Assembly (NCBI GenBank): GCA_900547765.1 | Contig: URIA01000015.1 | Location: 1-42,284 of the forward strand | Direction: 5' to 3' | Origin: an uncultured Collinsella sp. | GTDB taxonomy: Bacteria > Actinomycetota > Coriobacteriia > Coriobacteriales > Coriobacteriaceae | DNA length: 42,284 nucleotides | Shown here: piece after piece, positions 32,611 to 38,803 of the stretch | Layout of the letters: every line of letters starts with the position of its first letter | How positions within the stretch are numbered: the stretch's first letter is position 1 | Translations under genes and position numbers: made by a program | The notes under the pieces: generated by a model | What the model was told of the DNA's origin: nothing | Seen by the model: the letters and a program-made list of their open reading frames with translations, nothing else | Database searches by the model: none

Positions 32611-32779
32611 GTCGGCCTCTTTCCTCTCGTGGGCTTGTCTCCGTTTCGCCCGTATCGAGGTTAAGGCAGTGAACGCGGCCCTTTTCCCTCCCTGCTGGGA
32701 ACGCCCGAACCTACCGAAACTCCACATATGCCGCGCCGCGCGGGTTGATACACCGCCCTCGCGATTGATCGAGACGAAA

Positions 32780-32814
32780 GGCGGGGCGCACCCGTTCCCA
32801 CAGTGCGCCCCGCC
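32780..32814 (-). terminator. Terminator after the 21-residue gene
   Basis: A 12-pair perfect stem GGCGGGGCGCAC / GTGCGCCCCGCC with 11-base loop, then TTT on the minus strand. It begins immediately after the small gene's stop codon. Confidence 0.8.
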
Positions 32815-32880
32815 TCACATCTCGGGCATCTCCCAATCATCGAGCTTTTTCAGCTCACCCGTAAATTCGAACTCGCCCAT
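32815..32880 (-). CDS. 21-residue small protein
   Basis: MGEFEFTGELKKLDDWEMPE plus a final M. It has a near-ideal ribosome site (GGAGGTGAGG, seven bases before ATG 32880) and a strong terminator directly after the stop, which together argue that the peptide is really made. It is very acidic and has no signal or membrane segment. It could be a leader peptide or a short regulator; no family is known to me. Confidence 0.6.
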   Translation of the reverse strand: MGEFEFTGELKKLDDWEMPEM

Positions 32881-32887
32881 AGCGGCC

Positions 32888-33109
32888 TCACCTCCTAGCT
32901 TTTCTCTGCCTCGTGGCCTGAGCCTCGCCCAATAGGTCGTTGACCCGCTCAATGCCCTCACGCGCCTCGGCTATGAGGCGTTGGCGCTTTCCCGTGGCCT
33001 CGGTCTCCGCCGCCTCGATCTCTTTGAGGGTGTGCACAGCGCTCCACCGGGAACGGCTGAGGGCATCGGGTACCCATTCGGCATGAATAGCCGCTCTAGC
33101 CCTCTCCAT
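32888..33109 (-). CDS. Small charged coiled-coil-like protein
   Basis: A 73-residue protein, mostly one long helical region rich in Ala, Glu and Arg (LKEIEAAETEATGKRQRLIA, EGIERVNDLLGEAQATRQRK). It starts 11 bases after the stop of the preceding gene and ends seven bases before the 21-residue gene, so the three are probably in one transcript. No function is recognised. Confidence 0.6.
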   Translation of the reverse strand: MERARAAIHAEWVPDALSRSRWSAVHTLKEIEAAETEATGKRQRLIAEAREGIERVNDLLGEAQATRQRKARR

Positions 33110-33120
33110 GCCTAAACCCG

Positions 33121-33795
33121 TTAGACGACGGTTCTACCGCCCCTGAGCTTCGCCGCCAATTCGGTATCAATCGCGTACTTATCGTCCTCCGCTCCTTTCT
33201 TTTTAATCTCTTTATCCTTTAGGCTGGTGCCACCACACCACCTAACTGGCCCATTCGTACTAGCTAACTCGTTCGTTCGTACTACCTTTCTTTGGCTGAT
33301 AGGTAGTACGCCCGCACCAGCTAACCTTGCTATCGTCGCGGCGTCTGGGGGCGTTGGCGTTCCGTCCTTTGCGTTGAGCGTGATCGTCTGCACCGCCCCC
33401 GGCTCGTTCCTCGCCCCTATCACGTAGACCGCCGCGCTACCTCGCCTGCCCTCGTGCCCCGGCATAGTTTCGAGCAGCGGGGCGCTCGTCCCGTCCGGAA
33501 ACCAAACCGTATAGCGTTTGAGCCTCTTCACCGCGTTGTTAACTTGTACCTCGGTTATGCGTAGCTCCGAGGCTATGGCGGATACCGGGGCAGACACGGC
33601 CCGCCCCACGAATGGCGTACCAACCGCCACGCTTGGCGAATATTGCGGTTTGCCCAGATAGCGTACAAGAACGGATAAAACCGCCGCCGCAACACCCGAG
33701 CTTAGCCCCGCCAATACCTGCAACATGCTGGGGTAAAGCGTTGTGAACGTTCCATCTCTCCGTTTCGTAGCCTCGCGGCTATCCAACGCCCACAC
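33121..33795 (-). CDS. Winged-helix DNA-binding protein, possible replication protein
   Basis: A 224-residue protein with a helix-turn-helix-like segment SAIASELRITEVQVNNAVKR near residues 73-92, followed by a wing (YTVWFPDGTSA). The N-terminal 60 residues are helical and the C-terminal 70 charged. Place and size recall replication initiator-like proteins of small actinobacterial integrative elements, but no initiator motif is certain. The GTG at 33795 overlaps the upstream excisionase-like gene by 17 bases. Confidence 0.6.
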   Translation of the reverse strand: MWALDSREATKRRDGTFTTLYPSMLQVLAGLSSGVAAAVLSVLVRYLGKPQYSPSVAVGTPFVGRAVSAPVSAIASELRITEVQVNNAVKRLKRYTVWFPDGTSAPLLETMPGHEGRRGSAAVYVIGARNEPGAVQTITLNAKDGTPTPPDAATIARLAGAGVLPISQRKVVRTNELASTNGPVRWCGGTSLKDKEIKKKGAEDDKYAIDTELAAKLRGGRTVV

Positions 33796-33982
33796 CCGCC
33801 AAGGCCAGAACCGAGCTACGAGTTACGTAGACGCGCCGCCCAACCTTCGCCGTCGCTAGGGCACCCGAGGCAATGAGCCGCCTAACTGTGCGTTCGCTCA
33901 TGTCGAGTACGGCCCCCGCCTGCGATACCGTGAGCAGCCGCCCCATCTTGACGGGTACGGCTCTAACGTCCTCGTTCCACAC
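33779..33982 (-). CDS. Excisionase-like helix-turn-helix protein
   Basis: A 67-residue protein with the compact MerR/excisionase-type HTH: LLTVSQAGAVLDMSERTVRR, then LIASGALATAKVGRRVYVTR. Such proteins bend attachment-site DNA and direct integrases to excision. The start is uncertain: GTG 33982 overlaps the preceding gene by 20 bases; an ATG at 33946 is an alternative. It lies in a chain of overlapping genes. Confidence 0.75.
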   Translation of the reverse strand: MWNEDVRAVPVKMGRLLTVSQAGAVLDMSERTVRRLIASGALATAKVGRRVYVTRSSVLALAGVGVG

Positions 33983-34196
33983 TGCCGCCGCCCCCTCTCT
34001 TTCGCCTCGCTATCTCGCGCCCCATGGCCTCGATACGGCCACGTGCCCAAGCGCGGTAGGGCTGTCTGTACCCCTTGGCGGCTAGGCGGGCCGTGAGGCG
34101 GTCTATCTCCTCGCCCATCTGCCGCCCGGTCATTCCCGGAACGTCGGCGTTCGCCGCGCGCCTCGCGGCCTCCAGCGCCGCCCTAATCGGCCTCAT
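33963..34196 (-). CDS. Hypothetical element protein, 77 residues
   Basis: Basic, helical protein (MRPIRAALEAARRAANADVP, MGEEIDRLTARLAAKGYRQP, ending in a Gly/Arg-rich tail). The ATG at 34196 lies 10 bases after the stop of the HTH gene upstream, and the end overlaps the next gene. No family is recognised; a DNA- or protein-binding accessory is possible. Confidence 0.55.
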   Translation of the reverse strand: MRPIRAALEAARRAANADVPGMTGRQMGEEIDRLTARLAAKGYRQPYRAWARGRIEAMGREIARRKRGGGGSVERGR

Positions 34197-34206
34197 GCGC
34201 CGCGCC

Positions 34207-34431
34207 CTAGATGAGGCCCGCGTATGCGAGCAGGCTGTCACGGTTGACGTTCCAGCGGGTGCCCGTGTTCGAGGCTTTGAGCTGTCCGCTTTGGCAGGCG
34301 CGGGCAATCGTCACGCGCGAGCGACGGGCGATAGCCGCCGCCTCGGGTGCCGTGAGCGGGTTGGGAATGTCGGAATAGCGGCCCTCGTTCGCGGCTTTCC
34401 TGAGTTCGTCCAGATGTTCCTGAGTGCACAT
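34207..34431 (-). CDS. Helix-turn-helix (HTH_17-like) protein
   Basis: A 74-residue protein. The HTH spans NPLTAPEAAAIARRSRVTIA, with RACQSGQLKASNTGTRWNVN as wing, similar in plan to excisionase/AlpA regulators. ATG 34431 has GGAGG eight bases upstream; the longer frame to 34515 lacks this. It begins the leftward run of small genes and may regulate it. Which of the two HTH proteins is the true excisionase cannot be told. Confidence 0.7.
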   Translation of the reverse strand: MCTQEHLDELRKAANEGRYSDIPNPLTAPEAAAIARRSRVTIARACQSGQLKASNTGTRWNVNRDSLLAYAGLI

Positions 34432-34515
34432 GGCTATGGCCTCCAATGGTTCGGTTGCTTTCTCTCTGAGCGCTCTGTAACGGTTATAGCCATGTTGCAA
34501 CGAAACATAAAACAA

Positions 34516-34546
34516 GCGTCCTACCTGCGATTATTTAGTAGGACGC
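34516..34546 (-). terminator. Possible terminator of the integrase-regulator unit
   Basis: GCGTCCTAC pairs with GTAGGACGC across a 13-base loop; on the minus strand TTGTTTT follows. It could alternatively be an operator for the XRE protein. A second short palindrome, CTGAAAA-GA-TTTTCAG, overlaps the end of the XRE gene (34638-34653). Confidence 0.5.
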
Positions 34547-34649
34547 CCGTTTCTCGCCGTGTCGTTAAATATTCGGTTCATTTGTGCAGGTGGTATGCCT
34601 CTGCAATTTAGCGATGCCTGCAAAAACGCCACACGGACTGAAAAGATTT

Positions 34650-35201
34650 TCAGCCTTTAACAGCCTCTACAGCCGCGACGGCCCTCGCTAGGGAATCTGC
34701 GGCCTCAGTTTCCCCGTTGCATAGCAGTAGCCCGCGCATGACCTCTAGCAGCATATCGACCTGCGAATCTGTCAATCGCCCCAACGCCTCGGACGCGAAC
34801 CCACGTTTTGCCCTCGCCGCGTCTATGGGCACGTCTGCAAACATTCTTGGCGCAACGTAAGCCGCAATATCCGCGTCCGGGTCGATCGTCCCCCGCCGCC
34901 CAAGAATCTTTGAGGCTGCATCGAGCACGCGCATTGCCTTGACTGGTTCGATGTTGTCGCGCCTCGTCCAGTTCGTCACCGTCGCTTGGGATACTTGCAA
35001 CTCGGCTGCTAGCTCTTTCCGGGGAATGTCGAATCTTTCGAGCAGTTCCGCAACGCCGCGCCCGCCGTCAATGAAAGTCGGAAATAGAGGAATGCCGTAG
35101 CGCCCCGCCGCCGCGTTGAGTTTTTCGACGGCTTCGATATTCATTGAAATTGCTTTCGTTTTGCCGTGTTCGTCCTGATGTTCGATATATTCAGCGCCCA
35201 T
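34650..35201 (-). CDS. XRE-type repressor-like regulator
   Basis: A 183-residue protein. The helix-turn-helix is at about 58-80 (RKELAAELQVSQATVTNWTR), after a 55-residue N-terminal region; the C-terminal 100 residues are helical and unrecognised. Its ATG overlaps the integrase stop (TGATG), so the two are coupled. The likely role is a repressor controlling element excision or the HTH gene cluster. It is not a classical cI, since no S24 protease domain is seen. Confidence 0.8.
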   Translation of the reverse strand: MGAEYIEHQDEHGKTKAISMNIEAVEKLNAAAGRYGIPLFPTFIDGGRGVAELLERFDIPRKELAAELQVSQATVTNWTRRDNIEPVKAMRVLDAASKILGRRGTIDPDADIAAYVAPRMFADVPIDAARAKRGFASEALGRLTDSQVDMLLEVMRGLLLCNGETEAADSLARAVAAVEAVKG

Positions 35202-36397
35202 CACGCCTCACCGCCCGACAAAACGGCTTGCATGGTCTGGGCCGCGCGTTGCTTGCCCTCGGCGGTCGCGTCGGCGTAGATGTTGAGCGTCATTGCCGCG
35301 TTGGAGTGCCCCATAGAGGCTGATATAGCTTTAATGTCCACATGGGCGGCTACGGCCATGGTCGCGAACGTGTGGCGCAAATCGTGGAACGTCGGTCGGG
35401 TTCCCCTCGTCCCTTTCAGCTCCAGCGCCTCGGCAAGGTTGCGCCACCTCTGCCAAATCGTGTTGGGGCGCATGAAACCGCCGCGAATGTCGCCGAGCAC
35501 GTAGAGCGCCCCGGTGAACGGCACGCCCGCAGCGAGGCAAGCGGCCTCCATATCCTCGCGCCGCGCCACGAGGTCGGCGGCAAGCTCTGAGCCGAAATAG
35601 ACCGCGCGGGCGCTGCCGTCGTTCTTGGGGTCTTTGGCGTAGAACCTCGTCCCGTCCCGGCCTATGCTGTCCTCAACTTTGAGCACGCCGTTATCGGTAT
35701 CGACGTTCGCCCACCTGAGGCCGCATATCTCGCCCTCTCTCATGCCCGTGTATAGGGCGATCTTCACACCGAGCATAGCGGGCGTCATGCCCGCCACCCT
35801 GAGCACCTCGCGAACGGTTCGCACGCCCTCGGCGGTAAGCGAGTTGGGGCGCGGGCGTCCGGCCTTGGGCGGCTTGACGCCTCGGGTCGGGTCTTTGCCC
35901 AAGAGGTCGGTGTCGACGGCCTGATTGCACGCCGAGCGCAATAGTGTTAGGGCCTTTTTCATCGTGCCGGGGGCGTACGTCTCGCCCATCTTGGCTACCC
36001 ACGCCCTCGTCATGTCCGGGTTGAGTTCGGATAGCGCCACCTCGCCGAGCAGCGGGGAGATGATGTTGTCGAGCAGGCGACCGTACTCGTTGAACGTTGA
36101 CGGGTCGATACTCGGGCGCTTGCCGTCGATATAGCGGCGAACGTAGGCGGCGACGGTTAGCACCGTCTCCGGCGCGAACCCGAGAACAGCCAACGCCGAA
36201 CCTTCGCGCTCCTTGCGCTCCTCCTCGGCGTTCAGTTCGGCTAGCCACACCTCGGCCTCTTTCTGTGCGGCCCTCTTGCCCGTCGCGCCCAATGTCTTTG
36301 AGCGCTTGCGCCACTTGCCGCACTCGTCCTTAAACGAGGCCTCGGCAATGAGGCCGCGCCCCTTGCGTTCCCTGACCCTGACCGTCGTGTATCTCAT
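35201..36397 (-). CDS. int: Tyrosine recombinase / integrase of the tRNA-Gly element
   Basis: A 398-residue phage-type integrase. The N-terminal arm-binding domain (RYTTVRVRERKGRGLIAEAS) precedes a SAM-like core-binding domain (about 85-180). The catalytic residues are visible: ALYTGMREGEICGLRW (Arg I), HDLRHTFATMAV (His/Arg II), SMGHSNAAMTLNIYADA (His and nucleophile Tyr). ATG 36397 has GGAG eight bases upstream. It lies 163 bases from attR, reading inward. The 46-bp att repeat in tRNA-Gly is its presumed target. Confidence 0.95.
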   Translation of the reverse strand: MRYTTVRVRERKGRGLIAEASFKDECGKWRKRSKTLGATGKRAAQKEAEVWLAELNAEEERKEREGSALAVLGFAPETVLTVAAYVRRYIDGKRPSIDPSTFNEYGRLLDNIISPLLGEVALSELNPDMTRAWVAKMGETYAPGTMKKALTLLRSACNQAVDTDLLGKDPTRGVKPPKAGRPRPNSLTAEGVRTVREVLRVAGMTPAMLGVKIALYTGMREGEICGLRWANVDTDNGVLKVEDSIGRDGTRFYAKDPKNDGSARAVYFGSELAADLVARREDMEAACLAAGVPFTGALYVLGDIRGGFMRPNTIWQRWRNLAEALELKGTRGTRPTFHDLRHTFATMAVAAHVDIKAISASMGHSNAAMTLNIYADATAEGKQRAAQTMQAVLSGGEA

Positions 36398-36422
36398 GGC
36401 AGATGCTCCATTCGTACCGTGT

Positions 36423-36475
36423 GCCGCAAAATGCGCCGCAATACCGCCGCAAAATCGTATGTTCTTCTTTGCGGC
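36423..36475. promoter_or_regulatory. Integrase arm-type sites, right end
   Basis: GCCGCAA occurs directly at 36423, 36435 and 36446, and inverted at 36469-36475, just upstream of int. It matches the three copies at the left end. Binding here could also autoregulate int. Confidence 0.65.
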
Positions 36476-36559
36476 ACGCTGCACATTATGTCACATAACG
36501 AACGTTTTACCTGCAACGTTAGAAACGCTTTTTATCTCTTTGAATTATTCCGTTGAAGA

Positions 36560-36605
36560 TTCCCAAGCTGACACTCGCGGGTTCGAGTCCCGTTGCCCGC
36601 TCCAG
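36560..36605. repeat. attR, 46-bp direct repeat of tRNA-Gly 3' end
   Basis: The same 46 bases as 31208-31253. Distance between repeat starts is 5352 bases, the element's size. Beyond it lies the original tRNA terminator. Confidence 0.95.
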
Positions 36606-36617
36606 TAAAAAGCACGA

Positions 36618-36648
36618 GCACGGCACCATCACGGTGCCGTGCTTTTTT
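36618..36648 (+). terminator. Original tRNA-Gly terminator
   Basis: A 10-pair stem GCACGGCACC / GGTGCCGTGC with loop ATCAC, then TTTTTT, 13 bases beyond attR. The element has separated it from the functional tRNA by 5.35 kb. Confidence 0.85.
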
Positions 36649-36655
36649 CAATAAA

Positions 36656-37060
36656 GTGCCGGGACTCGAACCCGCCAGGGTGCGAGCGTAAAGCAAACGC
36701 GAAGCGTTTGTAGCGAGCAGGCGAAGGCGCCGGCAGGCGCCTGAAGCCGGTGCGGATTTGCGAAGCAAATACGCGGACGTCCCGTTGCCCGCTCCATCGA
36801 GCACGGGAGACCTCGGGAGCGGCGAATCCAGCAAAGTCTTCCCCCATCGTCTCCGTGACTCCGAGGAGACTGCCCACAGCCGATGTGCGTCCGCGACGCG
36901 GGCGTGTAGACGTCCCGTTGCCCGCTCCATCGAGCATGGGAGGTCTCGGGAACATCGGATTCAACCCGCTATGCCCGTGCATGTGCACGGACCGGGGCAT
37001 GCCGCCCGCAGCCGGTGCGTATTTGCTTCGCAAATACGCGGACGTTCCCATGCCCGCTCT
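36656..37060. repeat. 133-bp-period array with tRNA-Gly 3'-end remnants and hairpins
   Basis: The tRNA-end string CCCGTTGCCCGCTCCA recurs at 36781 and 36914, and in decayed form (CCCATGCCCGCTCT) at 37047: spacing is exactly 133 both times. Each is preceded at constant distance by a hairpin with three-base loop (36752-36774, 36886-36906, 37017-37039); the middle one has a different stem sequence that still pairs. An inverted T-arm piece (GGGACTCGAACCCGC) lies at about 36660. No protein gene is credible here; the 560-base gap to purB is otherwise empty. Confidence 0.75.
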
Positions 37061-37165
37061 TATGCGTCAAAATGTTAGGTTAATGCCTGCTGCCCATACT
37101 CGCACCCGCGCACGGTACAATGGTTGGGTTACGACCAACGTGCCAATAACCAAAAAGGAGCCGCT

Positions 37166-38509
37166 ATGATCGATCGCTATACCCGCCCGGAGATGGGACA
37201 CATCTTCTCCCTCGAGAACAAGTACGCCATTTGGCAGGAGATTGAGGTCCTGGCCTGCGAGGCTCAGGCGGAGCTCGGCAAGATCGGTATTTCCAAAGAA
37301 GAGGCCCAGTGGATTCGCGACCACGCCAACTTTGAGAAGACGAAGGTTGACGAGATCGAGGAGGTCACGCGCCACGATGTCATCGCCTTCCTGACCAACA
37401 TGAAGGAATATATCGACGCCGATGTTCCCGAGGGCGAGCCCAAGCCTAGCCGCTGGGTTCACTACGGTATGACCAGCTCCGACCTGGGTGATACGGCTCT
37501 GTGCTATCAGCTTACTCAGGCGTGTGACCTGATTATCGAGGATGTTAAGAAGCTTGGCGAGATCTGCAAGCGTCGCGCCTTCGAGGAGCGCAACACGCTC
37601 TGCGCCGGCCGCACCCACGGCATCCATGCCGAGCCGATGACCTTCGGTATGAAGTTTGGCTCTTGGGCGTGGGAGCTCAAGCGCGATCTCGATCGTCTTG
37701 AGGACGCTCGCAAGAACGTTGCCTTCGGTGCCATCTCCGGCGCCGTCGGCACCTACAGCTCCATCGAGCCGTTCGTCGAGGAATACGTCTGCGAGCACCT
37801 GGGCCTGGTTCACGATCCGCTGTCCACGCAGGTCATCAGCCGCGATCACCACGCCTACCTGGCTGGCGTGCTTGCCACTACAGCGGCCACCTGCGAGCGC
37901 ATTGCTACCGAGGTTCGCAATCTGCAGAAGACCGATACGCTCGAGGCCGAGGAGCCCTTCCGCAAGGGCCAAAAGGGCAGCTCCGCCATGCCGCACAAGC
38001 GCAACCCCATCACCATGGAGAAGGTCTGCGGCCTGTCGCGCGTCGTGAAGTCCAACGCCCAGGTCGCCTTCGACAACGTTGCCCTGTGGCACGAGCGCGA
38101 CATTTCGCACTCCTCTGCCGAGCGCGTCGCCCAGGCCGATAGCTTCATCGCCCTTGACCACATGTTCCAGTGCCTCATCCGCGTCATCGACGGCCTGCAG
38201 CTGTACCCTGCCCGCATGATGGCCAATCTCAACAAGACCCGCGGCCTCATCTTCTCCTCCAAGGTGCTGCTGGCTCTCGTCGATACAGGCATCACCCGCG
38301 AGGATGCCTATGCCATCGTGCAGGAAAACGCCATGGCCACGTGGCACGAGGTGCAGGATTGCGTCTCCGGTCCTACCTTTAAGGAGCGCCTCGAGGCCGA
38401 TCCGCGCTGCACCGTCAGCCAGGAGAAGCTCGACGAGATCTTTGACCCGTGGGACTTCCTCACCCGCATCGACACGGTCTTCGATCGCCTGGAGCAGCTC
38501 GAGTTCTAA
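37166..38509 (+). CDS. purB: Adenylosuccinate lyase
   Basis: PurB catalyses two fumarate-releasing steps of purine synthesis: SAICAR to AICAR and adenylosuccinate to AMP. The 447-residue protein has the fumarase/ASL layout: HYGMTSSDLGDTAL, RTHGIHAEPMTFG, and the signature loop GSSAMPHKRNPITMEKVCG with the catalytic Ser. ATG 37166 follows AAGGAG; the in-frame codon at 37124 would add 14 non-homologous residues. It stands alone, with a hairpin after it. Confidence 0.96.
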   Translation: MIDRYTRPEMGHIFSLENKYAIWQEIEVLACEAQAELGKIGISKEEAQWIRDHANFEKTKVDEIEEVTRHDVIAFLTNMKEYIDADVPEGEPKPSRWVHYGMTSSDLGDTALCYQLTQACDLIIEDVKKLGEICKRRAFEERNTLCAGRTHGIHAEPMTFGMKFGSWAWELKRDLDRLEDARKNVAFGAISGAVGTYSSIEPFVEEYVCEHLGLVHDPLSTQVISRDHHAYLAGVLATTAATCERIATEVRNLQKTDTLEAEEPFRKGQKGSSAMPHKRNPITMEKVCGLSRVVKSNAQVAFDNVALWHERDISHSSAERVAQADSFIALDHMFQCLIRVIDGLQLYPARMMANLNKTRGLIFSSKVLLALVDTGITREDAYAIVQENAMATWHEVQDCVSGPTFKERLEADPRCTVSQEKLDEIFDPWDFLTRIDTVFDRLEQLEF

Positions 38510-38577
38510 TTGACCGATCGGGGAGGTAGTCAAATCGATCAATTCTCCGCGGCCCTCGTTCGAGTGCGACTTTCCAA

Positions 38578-38619
38578 CACAAGCCCCGCTCGCAGCTCGC
38601 TCTGCCAGCGGGGCTTGTG
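38578..38619 (+). terminator. Hairpin after purB
   Basis: CACAAGCCCCGCT pairs with AGCGGGGCTTGTG (13 pairs). No T run follows, so termination efficiency is uncertain. Confidence 0.55.
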
Positions 38620-38710
38620 CATGAGCGCACCTAGAAAGCTGGACGTCAGCGATATATGCGCGTCAACTGTGCTGCTTGCCGATAATTTGAGACATCTGAC
38701 AAACATTACC

Positions 38711-38741
38711 TTGCCGGTAACTGTCGGGGGGGGGGTATCCT
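38711..38741 (+). promoter_or_regulatory. Candidate promoter with G10 spacer for the Big2 surface protein
   Basis: -35-like TTGCCG (38711-38716) and -10-like TATCCT (38736-38741) are separated by 19 bases, ten of which are an unbroken G run (38726-38735). Loss of two G would give the optimal 17-base spacing. Each hexamer matches consensus at four of six positions. Confidence 0.45.
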
Positions 38742-38803
38742 TAAGCCAATTTTAAGGTGTGGGAGAATGCTGCGTTTTTTCACGAGAGATTGGACTTAGG
38801 GGA

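Noticed and set aside
31254..36559. Conjugative element or complete prophage
   Set aside because: No relaxase, coupling protein, portal, terminase, capsid or lysis gene can be recognised.
36750..37060. Array units as extra tRNA genes
   Set aside because: Only the 3' end is retained; no D-arm or anticodon arm can be formed, so they are not tRNAs.
36656..37060. CRISPR array
   Set aside because: The period is 133 bases with long imperfect repeats, no short identical repeats with unique spacers and no cas genes.
37067..38542. 491-residue frame opposite purB
   Set aside because: It is the antisense shadow of purB, covering it end to end.
38510..38755. 81-residue frame between purB and the Big2 gene
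   Set aside because: It spans the purB hairpin and the G10 tract and has no ribosome site; non-coding is more likely.
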